From NCBI RefSeq assembly GCF_900090235.1, contig NZ_LT607750.1, positions 3,484,501-3,548,500 of the forward strand: a stretch of 64,000 nucleotides of DNA, in the 5' to 3' direction. Below are positions 53,983-63,091 of the stretch, piece after piece (position 1 is the stretch's first letter; every line of letters begins with the position of its first letter). Under the pieces are notes generated by a model that was given only the letters and a program-made list of their open reading frames with translations, had not been told where the DNA came from and did not search any database. This DNA is from Micromonospora echinaurantiaca. GTDB taxonomy: Bacteria > Actinomycetota > Actinomycetes > Mycobacteriales > Micromonosporaceae. Made by a program: the position numbers and the translations under genes.

Positions 53983-54270
53983 TCAGCCCGAGACACTCGC
54001 TCGCGGCCCGTACCTTTCGGCCGCGCGCGCCTTAGCCTTGGCCGCCTCCACTTCCCGGTCACGGGGAGGTGCCTTCGTCACGAGGTTGTCCAGTAGGGTC
54101 CGCGTGGCCGCCGCGACAGCGCTGACCGCCTCGCCGAACGCCTCCTCGTTGACCGCTGCGGGCCGCCTCGTGCCGCTGACCTTGCGCACGTACTGGAGGG
54201 CGGCGGCTTCGATCTCATCGTCGGTCACGGGCGGTTCGAAGTTGTGGAGCGCGCGTATGTTCCTGCACAT
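53983..54270 (-). CDS. DUF2277 protein
   Basis: 95 residues beginning MCRNIRALHNFEPPVTDDEI, the invariant start of DUF2277, with VRKVSGTRRPAAVNEEAF in the middle and APPRDREVEAAKAKARAAER near the end. Function unknown; members are small and widespread in actinomycetes. ATG 54268-54270; the frame continues upstream but the family always starts here. Confidence 0.85.
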   Translation of the reverse strand: MCRNIRALHNFEPPVTDDEIEAAALQYVRKVSGTRRPAAVNEEAFGEAVSAVAAATRTLLDNLVTKAPPRDREVEAAKAKARAAERYGPRASVSG

Positions 54271-54455
54271 GCCTCCACCATGCCACGCAGAACCATCTGG
54301 CCAGCGCGCAGAGGGCGAGAGTGACATGGCATCGACGGGTTCACCTTCCTCTTCGTCGATCCGGACGAGGAAGGCACGTGGTGGTTGACAGGGGTAGGTC
54401 ACTGTCGCCGCCGCGCCCCGACCGCGCGGGTACCCGTCGGCCACCGCTGCACAGC

Positions 54456-54644
54456 ATGAGCAGCCGGGCCCGCACCCGCAGGCATCCGCGTCTGTCGGAC
54501 AGCGGCGTGAGCATCGAGCAAATCGCCGACCTCTGCGGCCACTCCGGCACGACCGTCACCGAGAGCGTCTGCCGGCACCAACTGCGGCCGGTGCTCCTCA
54601 GCGGTGCCGTCGCCATGGACCGGATCTTCGACGCTGAGGCGTAG
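54456..54644 (+). pseudogene. tyrosine recombinase (integrase) C-terminal remnant
   Basis: LSDSGVSIEQIADLCGHSG, TVTESVCRHQLRPVLLSGAV, AMDRIFDAEA matches the end of actinomycete phage/AICE integrases, in which the motif is normally LxGHxxxxxTxxVYRHQ. The nucleophile Tyr is replaced by Cys and the N-terminal domain and catalytic Arg are missing, so it is inactive. It lies 70 bp from a tRNA-Pro-like 3' end, the usual position of an integrase beside its attachment site. Confidence 0.7.
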
Positions 54645-54672
54645 TCACTCAGATAGTCACCCAGCTACGACA

Positions 54673-54705
54673 AGAGGGCACGTCCGTCGATCGGATGTGC
54701 CCTCT
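54673..54705 (-). terminator. hairpin downstream of tRNA-Pro-like segment
   Basis: AGAGGGCACGTCCG pairs with CGGATGTGCCCTCT (13 of 14) around 5 nt. On the minus strand it follows the tRNA-like 3' end directly, as a tRNA terminator would. Confidence 0.55.
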
Positions 54706-54713
54706 GAGCTGTG

Positions 54714-54748
54714 TCGGGACGGCCGGATTCGAACCGACGACCCCTTGT
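54714..54748 (-). repeat. tRNA-Pro 3'-end-like segment (right island boundary, att-like)
   Basis: On the minus strand CAAGGGGTCGTCGG then TTCGAAT then CCGGC and CGTCCCG: an intact T-arm (GTCGG/CCGGC with a TTCGAAT loop) and 3' acceptor strand as in actinomycete tRNA-Pro. The 5' half is absent: no matching CGGGACG acceptor lies upstream. Direct-repeat partner at 25023-25070. pSAM2 integrates at a tRNA-Pro, so this type of gene is a known target. Confidence 0.6.
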
Positions 54749-55879
54749 TACCAACCGTAGCCACCCCGAGATTGTCATTGCTTGCCGCAAGTGTTCATTT
54801 ACCTGCACAGATGCGGTTAGGCGTTTGTCTCTACTTGTCAATGGTCGTGAGCGTCAGGACGGGGTTATCGGGGGATAAACGGGGGTTGCGTCGGGATCCG
54901 TTCACGTCTCACCGCCCCCCACCACTGCGCAGTTCCCGCGCATCAAGAGACAGGCCGGCCCTCACCTCAGCGGCAGTCGAACCATGGGGGTTCGTGTCTG
55001 CGGGGCAACGTCGACCGCGAATCCATGTTCGTCGTTCGTTGCGAACTACAACTCGCGCCGAGGTAACCGCATCAGCCGATTGCTGCAGCTGTTGTTGTCC
55101 CGACTCGTGTGCGAGGGGGAAGCGTGGGACTTGAACCCCACGTCCAGCATCCATGCCCGAAATGCGTGCTCAGCAGGCTGCAAGCTCCACGGTTGGCTAT
55201 GGATGGACCCGGGGCCAGCTCGCCCTCGGTCGACGCCTCCTCGCCCGGCTATTGCCCACCGTCGCCACCGCCGCTCTCCGGGCCGTGCACCGTCACGGGC
55301 AGGTCGTCGAACTCGGAGGCCACCTGCACGAAGGCCTCCTCGATCCGCGCCCACTCGGTTCGGTCCTCACCGACTGGACCAACGTGGCCAGCTCCCGCAG
55401 GCGGGTCAGGTCGTCCAAGGCCGGGCCGCCGCTGAGCGCGTCGAACTCGCCACGGCCTACGTCTCCAGCTGGCCCAGAGCGTCGAGTTCGAGCCCTTCCC
55501 TGCTCTCAGAGATCTCAATTCCACTGTCGGCTCCTCAGCACGGTAGGGATCTCGTCCCGACCGGCCCACGCCAGCATCGGTGGTTAGCGCACAGCGTAAC
55601 GCAGGGGCGGGTCGCTTCCGATCAAGCCTGCCGGGGCTGCACCATGGTGGAGAACCAAGGGATCCCGATACCTGGGTGAGGTCGCGGGATCCTCGGCGTA
55701 ACGGAGGCGGTCTCACCCCGTCCCCAAGCTTACGCCGGCGCGGGGAGGCGATACAGAAACACCTAGAGCTCCAGTCTCTGTCCGTGTGGTGCGCCCCGGC
55801 GGTCCAGTACCCGACCGGATCCTGCGAGTGAGAGGTCGGCGCATGACCATGCCCATGACGAAGATCTGGGCCCGCAACC
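54749..55879. other. gene-poor region with decayed fragments
   Basis: No intact gene. On the minus strand around 55247-55500 two frames carry FDALSGGPALDDLTRLRELA and, shifted, TEWARIEEAFVQVASEFDDLPV, which look like a frameshifted gene of unknown family. At 55108-55140 is a tRNA-like T-arm. Confidence 0.45.
55108..55140 (-). other. tRNA-like T-arm fragment
   Basis: On the minus strand GTGGGGTTCAAGTCCCAC forms a T-arm followed by GCTTCCCCC, an acceptor-like 3' strand. No matching 5' acceptor is visible about 90 nt upstream, so it is not a whole tRNA. May be a second attachment-site relic. Confidence 0.3.
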
Positions 55880-56305
55880 GTGGGAGTCACCGCGAGCGTG
55901 TACGCCGCGGTCACTCCCCTGGCGATCCCGCTTTCGCTGATTGTCCTCGCGTTCCTGCTGGTGAGTCGGGCCGAGAGGAACGGCGGATCTGTCGAGGTCG
56001 ACTGGAAAGCCGTTGCGTTCCGCATCAAGTATTCGTCCGTACCTGACGGCCTCGCTGAGGCCGAGGACCAACCAGCGCCACCCGAGGCAAACGCTACGGC
56101 CCAACCGCAGCCCGCCGACGGGGCCGCTCAACCTCTCGAGGGGGTGGCGGCCCGTGACATAGACGCGAGGCGGTGCGGTGCCGAGTGGGCGCGCCGTCTT
56201 CCTCCTTCTGCACATGGTGGCTCGTGCCGCCGCGCTTCTCCACGTCGGCGATCTCCGCCCGCCGTCGTCGACCTGTACTCGTCGCCCTTTCGGCCATCCT
56301 CCTAG
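55880..56305 (+). CDS. possible small membrane protein
   Basis: GTG start, then ASVYAAVTPLAIPLSLIVLA, a single span, ERNGGSVEVDWKAVAFRIKY and an acidic Pro/Ala tail; the C-terminal third turns Arg/Pro rich and may be a decayed read-through. No family recognised. Context is a degenerate region, so this may be a surviving fragment. Confidence 0.4.
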   Translation: MGVTASVYAAVTPLAIPLSLIVLAFLLVSRAERNGGSVEVDWKAVAFRIKYSSVPDGLAEAEDQPAPPEANATAQPQPADGAAQPLEGVAARDIDARRCGAEWARRLPPSAHGGSCRRASPRRRSPPAVVDLYSSPFRPSS

Positions 56306-56653
56306 GACAACAGCACGAGCCCTGCTGCGCGTCTTCCCACCGCAGGTGCAGGCCACCGGTGCCTCCTCCACTACTTCCGGTGCACCGTGGCGGTCAGTGC
56401 CGCTACGAGCGTCTTGCGGTCCTGGCCTATGCCCGCCGCGATCCGCTCGGCCGCGAGCCCGGCGACCACGGCGCGGTGCGCCGCTTCGACTTCCCGCGAT
56501 GCCAGAGCCGCCACCAGCCGGTGAGCCGCTCGCCCAGCAAGAACTGGACGTTCTGGCGCCGCCCGTCCGGGCCGACCCTGGACCGACCCGCTGCCCGACC
56601 GCTCGACCCGGATCGCGGCCACGACTGGCTGGAGCGGGTGCAGTCGTTGACGT

Positions 56654-56968
56654 TTACAACGGACAGCATGAATGCCAGTGGTGCCGCGGGCGAGGGTGCA
56701 GCGCGGTCATCTCGTCGATACTGACGGTGTCGATGGCGGCGCTGGCCAGCAGCAGTGCCGCGATGACCCGTTGCTCGTCGGCTTCGACCGCGTGCATCAA
56801 CTCCGTCCGTCCTCGCCCGTCGCTGGAGTCCACGTCGACGCCCGCCTGCAGGAGCGCGTCCACCGCCGCGTGATCGGCGCGTTCGGTCCCGCCGATCGAC
56901 CGGTCCAGCGAGTACTTCCCCTGTGCGGCGGGCAGTGTTGCGCCCGGTCTGCTAGCCCAGCACGACAT
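56654..56968 (-). pseudogene. ankyrin-repeat protein remnant
   Basis: AAVDALLQAGVDVDSSDGRG, RTELMHAVEADEQRVIAALL, ASAAIDTVSIDEMTALH are two to three ankyrin repeats, but the frame then breaks into unrelated residues. The stretch 56371-56620 has further frame-open sequence (RLVAALASREVEAAHRAVVA) that may be the continuation. 56969-57345 shows nothing recognisable. Confidence 0.5.
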
Positions 56969-57345
56969 AAGTGGCCGCTACGGAGTTCACTGCGGATGAG
57001 CAGCGTGTCGGCGTTGCGATGCAGGAACCTGCGCGATGGCCTGGGCGAGCACGTAGAGATGATCGGCGGCGGTGTTGCCCGGCCGCACCTTGATGGAGAG
57101 TAGACCCCCGGGTGCTGTCGCAGGTCATCAGGATCGGATAGGAACCCGTAGGAGTGCTTGTAGGTGCCGCAGTCCGGCGGGTGTAGGCGGCAGGTGTAGA
57201 TATATTCGCTGGATTTGACGAGGTCGGGCGGACTGCGCTGATGGCGGGGCTCTGAACTGAGGCGGATAGTCTTAGCACACGATCTGGCGGTCGTAGTCAG
57301 CAGACGATTGGATGCGCAGCAACGTCGATCGCCTGCCTCAATACC

Positions 57346-57738
57346 TCAATGGCGCTGCATTATACACAGGACGTTTCCTGCCGGATCGGCGAGCCATACA
57401 ATTAATGGGGACCACTCTTTTTCTAATCCCAGCCCATCCCCCACCTCGTAATCGTGTGACGAGAAATGCACACCCCGGCTGATCAACTCGGGGAGTACGC
57501 CGGCGATGCTATCGACGACGAAATAGAGGACTGCGTGCCTAGATGGAACGTGTCCGCTTTTTAGTAATATAGGGATATCGACGCCATTGGCGGCATGGAG
57601 AGTCAGAGCGTCATGAACCCTCGTTATGGAAATGCCGAGCTTTTCGCCATAAAAGGCGGTGGCCGCCTCTATGCTATCCACCCACAACCCGCTCGACCGA
57701 TCTCCAGATAAAAAGATGCTTGCCTTGGCCAGCACCAT
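57346..57738 (-). CDS. VOC family protein
   Basis: 130 residues: LWVDSIEAATAFYGEKLGIS and VVDSIAGVLPELISRGVHFS, ending VWLADPAGNVLCIMQ, a glyoxalase/bleomycin-resistance fold. Codon use is less GC-rich than the neighbours (many ATA, TTT, AAA), pointing to recent transfer. ATG 57736-57738, with GAGGAGG 9 nt upstream. Function cannot be narrowed. Confidence 0.78.
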   Translation of the reverse strand: MVLAKASIFLSGDRSSGLWVDSIEAATAFYGEKLGISITRVHDALTLHAANGVDIPILLKSGHVPSRHAVLYFVVDSIAGVLPELISRGVHFSSHDYEVGDGLGLEKEWSPLIVWLADPAGNVLCIMQRH

Positions 57739-59003
57739 GCCCAAAATCCTCCTCACTAATACCGTAAGAGCAAGTCCTTTGATTGTCGTAATCTAGACGC
57801 CCTCGACGGTGCAACTCGCTGGCTACCAAGCCTTCCTTGCCATAAGAGTTCCGTGAAGCCGTAACCTAACCAAGATGCCACTAGCCACCGGTTGAGCCGA
57901 TTGGATCCATTTGCACCAAAGGTGCGGCACATCATTGCTGGACCAGGATTAGGCCGCAGAGCTGGCAGCAACTTGCAAAGCAGTTGGAATCGTCTTGCAA
58001 AGCAGTTGGAATCGTCAAGCCGTGGCATGGCCGATCGCGGCAGAGGTGAACAGAGCCATGCAAGTTGACACCGGTGCACCATTCCGCTCGACACACTGAA
58101 TTGCCAAGCGTCAGCCGCTCCCAGTTCTAAGGCTGTCTCACACTCGCCCTATAGACTCGACCACCCCCTACTCCCAACCCTTCATCGTAACCACCTTCAC
58201 CCTGAGAGAGGTTACGGTAACTCCGCCGGCTACGCAAGCCCCCGTTCCTTACAAGCGGTCAATCCGTCTGGTCGTGGAAGGCATGCCCGGGGGGCAGACA
58301 ACTCGAGCCACCGTAGATGGCGGGCGAACGCCATTGTTTACGCGGACAGGCCCGGATTGCCGAACCAATCGTGGACAGTTCCGATACGGGACCAATCCTG
58401 GATCCCATTCTGGAACATGCGAATCCGAATGGATCTCGGGCTCCGGCGCCGGGCTGCTGCTGACCGGCTGACCTCGTACCTGCCGAGCCGCAGGCGGGAA
58501 CGTGCCGGCAAACCACCCCGGGTCCGCCCAGCCCGACCCCGGCGCGCCGAGGGTGGTCGTCCTCGCTGGCGCCACCTGCCCGGCGCGGCCACTGGAAGCG
58601 GCGCAGCTCGTCCGCGCTCTCTCTTCCTGGCGCCGGCTGATCCGCACCATCTGCCGCGACGGGCGTCCCATCTACTACCGCACCGTCGGCCCGGCCGGGG
58701 GCGCTTCCCCCTTGGAGGTCAACGAGAGGGGGTTCAGCACCGTAACATCAACGCCCGCATCGGCTATTTCAGCGCCGTCCGGCGTTTCGCTGACGCCGGG
58801 CTGACCTGTCACAGCGTACGAGGGGCCGCTGATTCTGACCGACACAGAAAGTCAAGCCTGACTCACCCGCTGCTTGCCTTGCCGAGGCACGCGCCCACTT
58901 TCGGGTTGAGGGCACCGCCGCGCACTCGTGTCGAAAATCGCCCACGCCGTTTCGTCGCCTAGATGTGCGGTGCCGCGACGAGCGCTGCGGAAGGGATAGT
59001 CGC
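57739..59003. other. gene-poor, lower-GC region
   Basis: 1.26 kb without a supportable gene. Reading frames here lack motifs and codon bias. Contains a tandem duplication of 22 bp at 57972-58015. Confidence 0.5.
57972..58015. repeat. 22-bp tandem duplication
   Basis: CTTGCAAAGCAGTTGGAATC followed by GT, repeated twice without change (57972-57993 and 57994-58015). Confidence 0.85.
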
Positions 59004-60293
59004 ATGCGGAAGACACGAACGGACCGGCCCACGATCCGGGCGCGCTGGGCGATCACTACCGTCTTCGGCGCCAATGGCCTGCTCATCGCAAGCATGGCGG
59101 TCCGGACACCATCGTTGAAGCTCGACCTGGATCTCACATCCGGTCATCTCGGTGTGCTTTCGGCGATATTTGGGCTCGCCGCCGTGATCAGCATGCAGAT
59201 TGTCAGTAGCGTGGTCGCCCGCGCTGGTAGCCGGACCATCGTGCGGCCGGTGGCGTTGATCCTGCCGCTGCTGTTGGTCGGGATCGCCGTGGCGCCGAAC
59301 TTCCCGGCTCTGGTCATCGTCCAACTTGCTTTCGGCGCCGTGCACGGAATGCTGGACGTCACCATGAACGCGCATGCCGTCGCGGTCGAGCGGAGACTGA
59401 AGCTGCCGATCATGAGTAGCTGCCATGCGGCCTGGAGCATCGGTGCCATCGCCGGCGCGCTCTTCGGCGCGGGGGCGGCCCAAAGGGAGATGTCCCGTAC
59501 ACTGCACTACCTCCTGGTGGCGGTGGCGCTGGTGCCGCTGTTGGCGCTGTGTGGGCGGGTATTGCTGCCGGCCCACGCCGACCACCCCCCGCAGAGCGCC
59601 GGACATGGTCCCCGTTCCGAGTGGCGTACCGGTTGGACGCTGCCGGTGCTGGTGTTCGGCGCGATGGGCGCTACCGTCCTAACAGCGGAGGCGGCGGTCG
59701 CCGGTTGGAGCGGGGTGTTTCTACACGAGAGCCTGGGCGCATCGCTGGGGGCCGCCGGGCTGGGGTACGTCATGTTCGCCGCCTGCCAGACCATCGGCCG
59801 GCTGGTGGGTGACCGGCTGCAGGTTCGTGCATCGACCGTCCGGCTTTTGCAGAGAGGCACGCTGGTCGCGAGCGGTGGCATGGCGGTAGCGGTGTTAAGC
59901 CCGTGGCCGGCGATCGGCGTCGCCGGCTTCGCGATCGTCGGCATTGGCCTGGCCACGCCGCTCCCAGTGCTGTTCAGTATTGTTGGTCACCTCGGCTCGG
60001 ACCAAAGCGGCGAGGCCGGTGCCGCCGCGATGGTCGCCCGGTTTACCACCCTGACGTACAGCGGAATACTGCTCGCCCCGGCCATGATCGGCTGGTTCGC
60101 CGAATTGGTAGGTTTACCCTGGGCCCTGGGCGCCCTCGTCCCACTGCTCGCCGCGGTCGCGGCGACCGCAGGGCCGGCGACCCGCTCCTGCGGACATCGG
60201 GCCCCCGAGCCGGACGCCGTGGAAGCAGCACGGTCGCCGACAAGTTGTGCTGATGCCCTGGGCGAGCAACCCTCCCCCGCCGCTACTGCCTGA
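59004..60293 (+). CDS. MFS transporter
   Basis: 429 residues and twelve spans (FGANGLLIASMAV, LGVLSAIFGLAAVISMQIVS, PVALILPLLLVGIAV, through GILLAPAMIGWFAELVGLPW). GAVHGMLDVTMNAHAVAVER and SCHAAWSIGAIAGALFGAGA are like the YbjJ/fucose-permease-like MFS group. ATG 59004 preceded by AAGGGA. No linked enzyme, so substrate unknown. Lies just upstream of an IS110 element. Confidence 0.85.
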   Translation: MRKTRTDRPTIRARWAITTVFGANGLLIASMAVRTPSLKLDLDLTSGHLGVLSAIFGLAAVISMQIVSSVVARAGSRTIVRPVALILPLLLVGIAVAPNFPALVIVQLAFGAVHGMLDVTMNAHAVAVERRLKLPIMSSCHAAWSIGAIAGALFGAGAAQREMSRTLHYLLVAVALVPLLALCGRVLLPAHADHPPQSAGHGPRSEWRTGWTLPVLVFGAMGATVLTAEAAVAGWSGVFLHESLGASLGAAGLGYVMFAACQTIGRLVGDRLQVRASTVRLLQRGTLVASGGMAVAVLSPWPAIGVAGFAIVGIGLATPLPVLFSIVGHLGSDQSGEAGAAAMVARFTTLTYSGILLAPAMIGWFAELVGLPWALGALVPLLAAVAATAGPATRSCGHRAPEPDAVEAARSPTSCADALGEQPSPAATA

Positions 60294-60584
60294 GCACCAT
60301 CCCACAAGCGCAGCCGGTGCCGGCCGTCACGGCGAACCTGCACCCACCTATCGGTCGATGCCATCGTCGGCCTGAGAAAGCAGGGACCGCTTGGCGCGCT
60401 CCATCGGTGCCGGGGTGCCTCGCGGTGCCGGTGCGGTCGGCTGGACCGGTCCATCACCCGTTACCTTTTGATCGTCCCCGGCCGGGGCCCTTGGTCGCCC
60501 GGCCCGGTATGACTTACTGCCCCTGTCGTGCGGATGATCCGGGGGGGTGTTGTCGCCGGGTCGGGTGGCGTCGGCGGACCGCTG

Positions 60585-61909
60585 ATAGGGACACGGCCAC
60601 CCTGCGGGTAGGTCGCTTCGTAACGTGGCTGCCGGCAGTCCGACGCCTGGACCAGCGGCCGAGGTAGGTGGCGTGGGTGAGGAGGGCGTGGGGTGCACGG
60701 CGACTACGGCGTGTTCCTCGGGTTGGACGTCGGCAAGGGTGATCACCACGCGGTGGGGTTGGCTCCGGATGGCAAGCGGCTGCACGACGGGCCGCTGCCG
60801 AACACCGAGGCCCGGCTGCGGCAGCTGTTCGACAAACTCGGCCGTCACGGCCGGGTCCTGGTGGTGGTCGACCAGCCGGCCTCGATCGGCGCCCTGCCGA
60901 TCGCGGTTGCCCGGGCGTGTGGTCATCAGGTGGCCTACCTGCCGGGACTGGCCATGCGGCGGATCGCTGACCTGCATCCCGGTGCCGCGAAGACCGACGC
61001 CCGCGACGCCTACGTCATCGCCGACGCGGCTCGCACCCTGCCGCACACCCTGAGGCGGGTCGACACCGGCGACGAGACCCTGGCCGAGCTGGAAGTCCTC
61101 GTCGGCTTTGACGACGACCTCGCCGGCGAGGCAACCCGCATCGCGAACCGGATCCGGGGCCTGCTGACCCAGATCCACCCCGGCCTGGAACGCGTCCTCG
61201 GCCCGAAGGTGCAGCACAAGGCCGTGCTGGAACTGCTGTCGCGCTGCGGCGGCCCGGCCGGGCTGCGCAAGGCCGGCCGGCGCAAACTGGCCTCGATCGC
61301 CGCGGTGCACGCGCCCCGCATGGGCCAACGGCTCGTCGAGCAGATCATGACCGCACTCGACGAGCAAACCGTCACCGTTCCCGGCACCCAAGCGGCGGAG
61401 ACGATCCTGCCCCGGCTGGCCGACAGCCTCCGCGAGGTGCTGCGTCAACGTGACCAGGTCGCCGTCGAAGTCGACAGGATGCTTGATGCGCACCCTCTTG
61501 CCGAGGTCCTGACGTCGATGCCCGGCATCGGCGTCAGGACCGCCGCCCGGATCCTCCTCGAAGTCGGCGACGCCACAGCCTTCCCCACCCCCGGACACCT
61601 TGCCGCCTACGCCGGGCTGGCCCCCGTCACCCGCCGTTCCGGCAGCAGCATCCGCGGCGAACACCCACCCCGAGGCGGCAACAAGCAGCTCAAACGCGCC
61701 TTCTTCCTCGCCGCGTTCGCCGCCCTGGCCGACCCAGTCAGCCGCGCCTACTACGACCGCAAACGAGCCGAAGGCAAACGCCACAACGCCGCCCTCATCT
61801 GCCTCGCCCGACGCCGCTGCGACGTCCTGTTCGCCATGCTCCGCGACAAGATCCCCTACCAACCACGCCCGACAACCCCCGTCCCCACTTGACGAAACCC
61901 ATAGGGACA
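60585..61909 (+). mobile_element. IS110-family insertion sequence
   Basis: An apparently complete transposase gene lies between two copies of ATAGGGACAC (60585-60594 and 61900-61909), which may mark the ends or the recombination core; true boundaries are not certain. IS110 elements lack inverted repeats and encode a bridge RNA in a non-coding end; the only candidate here is the left 98 nt (60595-60692), short for one, so the left end may extend further. 60294-60584 contains no gene. Confidence 0.65.
60693..61892 (+). CDS. IS110-family transposase
   Basis: 399 residues and full length. The RuvC-like DEDD domain is visible: LGLDVGKGDHHAVGL, VLVVVDQPASIGALP, and KTDARDAYVIADAAR; the C-terminal domain has MPGIGVRTAARILLEVGD, LAAYAGLAPVTRRSGSS, RGGNKQLKRAFFLAAFAALA, the latter with the catalytic Ser. 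RNA-guided recombinase in this family. GTG 60693 with GAGGAGG 7 nt upstream. No frameshift, so the element may be active. Confidence 0.93.
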   Translation: MHGDYGVFLGLDVGKGDHHAVGLAPDGKRLHDGPLPNTEARLRQLFDKLGRHGRVLVVVDQPASIGALPIAVARACGHQVAYLPGLAMRRIADLHPGAAKTDARDAYVIADAARTLPHTLRRVDTGDETLAELEVLVGFDDDLAGEATRIANRIRGLLTQIHPGLERVLGPKVQHKAVLELLSRCGGPAGLRKAGRRKLASIAAVHAPRMGQRLVEQIMTALDEQTVTVPGTQAAETILPRLADSLREVLRQRDQVAVEVDRMLDAHPLAEVLTSMPGIGVRTAARILLEVGDATAFPTPGHLAAYAGLAPVTRRSGSSIRGEHPPRGGNKQLKRAFFLAAFAALADPVSRAYYDRKRAEGKRHNAALICLARRRCDVLFAMLRDKIPYQPRPTTPVPT

Positions 61910-62713
61910 CCCCCCGGGCAGTTAACGCGGTGTCGATCGGCCCACCGCTTCGCCGTGGTCGGATTGACTGGAACCGATCAACTGCCCGCTGCTGCGGGTC
62001 CTGCTCATCACGCTTGTCCTACAGCAGCGCACATTGGGCGTGGTGGCTGCAAAAGCGGGCCGGCGCAGGGCCGTTGCCGCTGCTCTGTGCGATATTCGTC
62101 GTCACTACCTTGATCCGCGTGGCCCCAGGGGGTAAACCCCGCACTGTCGCAACGTCTTCTCACCCGCCCCGCTGAGGAGGTCGGTAGCCGCGCGCGAAGA
62201 CCACCTGCCGGTGCACACTTGCCTCGTCTTGGGTCAGAACCAGATGATCGCCACAACCAACTCCATCCGCGTCCACACCGCAACTACATGAACGCTAAGA
62301 CATCGGCTGCAAAGAGGCCGAAGTCAGTCAAACCCAATCCAGCCTGCACAGGTGAAGGAGCAAGCTTGCGGTCCAGCCAAAGCGCGCGTCGCGCGCAGCG
62401 CCGAACGGGGTGCAACCAGGCGATAGCGGAGCCGGCGATCACCTCCGGGCGGCAAGTGCGGCAGTCTACACGCTTGCCGAACATGCTCGAGCGAAACTTA
62501 CCAAACCTACAACTAGCACGTTCGGGAGCGTACTGTCGACTACAGATCCTGAATGCGAAATGATATCCCGTTGGTACGCGGGGAGCGTGTTGCCTGTATG
62601 GGTCGGTCGCCAAGCGGATGCGTCACGCCCCTGCGTCCGGACGCATCGCTCCAGGGTTGAGATGTCGGTCACTTTCCTCAAGCCTTGCACCAGGAGGAAT
62701 AGGAGGAATCGGA
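61910..62713. other. 800-bp gap, no gene recognised
   Basis: No supportable gene. A short open stretch at 61985-62135 (LLRVLLITLVLQQRTLGVVA) may be a fragment. GC content falls noticeably from about 62.2 kb. Confidence 0.5.
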
Positions 62714-63091
62714 GTGGAAATCACTGGAGATCCGACAGCCGAATACTTTGAGGCGATCCGTCGACACCCACACCAACCCTTATTGTCCAACTTCAAGGGC
62801 ACGCTACGTTTTGAAATCGAGTCCGGCGATCGTGTTGATAAATGGAGAATCGAAATTCGATACGGCGCCGTAGCGATATCAACGGACGAACTAGAGGCGG
62901 ACTCGATCATACGCAGTAGTCGAACCTTGTTCAATGAGATCGCAACCGGCCAAGAGAACATTCTCGCGTCACTCCTCCGGGGGGCGCTGACCGTCGAAGG
63001 GGATCTACAGGCTGTATTCCTCGCCGGGCGCCTTCTAGCGCTGCAACCGTTGCGATCCGGAGAGCCGGGTTCCGCTAGGTCGAGCCGATGA
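62714..63091 (+). CDS. SCP2 sterol-binding-domain protein
   Basis: 125 residues: FKGTLRFEIESGDRVDKWRI, RYGAVAISTDELEADSIIRS, RTLFNEIATGQENILASLLR, GALTVEGDLQAVFLAGRLLA is an SCP2 fold that binds lipids or hydrophobic ligands. GTG 62714 with AGGAGG 8 nt upstream. It overlaps the next gene by ATGA. Codon use is less GC-rich than the chromosome norm. Confidence 0.8.
   Translation: MEITGDPTAEYFEAIRRHPHQPLLSNFKGTLRFEIESGDRVDKWRIEIRYGAVAISTDELEADSIIRSSRTLFNEIATGQENILASLLRGALTVEGDLQAVFLAGRLLALQPLRSGEPGSARSSR

Noticed and set aside
54749..54830. Complete tRNA-Pro gene
   Set aside because: The 5' acceptor and D-arm are missing upstream of the T-arm on the minus strand, so only the 3' end is present.
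57756..58094. 112-residue open frame
   Set aside because: No motif, start signal or codon bias; composition is like the non-coding surroundings.
58502..58804. 100-residue plus-strand frame
   Set aside because: Low-complexity Pro/Ala/Ser-rich frame with no ribosome binding site or family feature.
60348..61910. 520-residue minus-strand frame
   Set aside because: Shadow of the IS110 transposase gene on the opposite strand.
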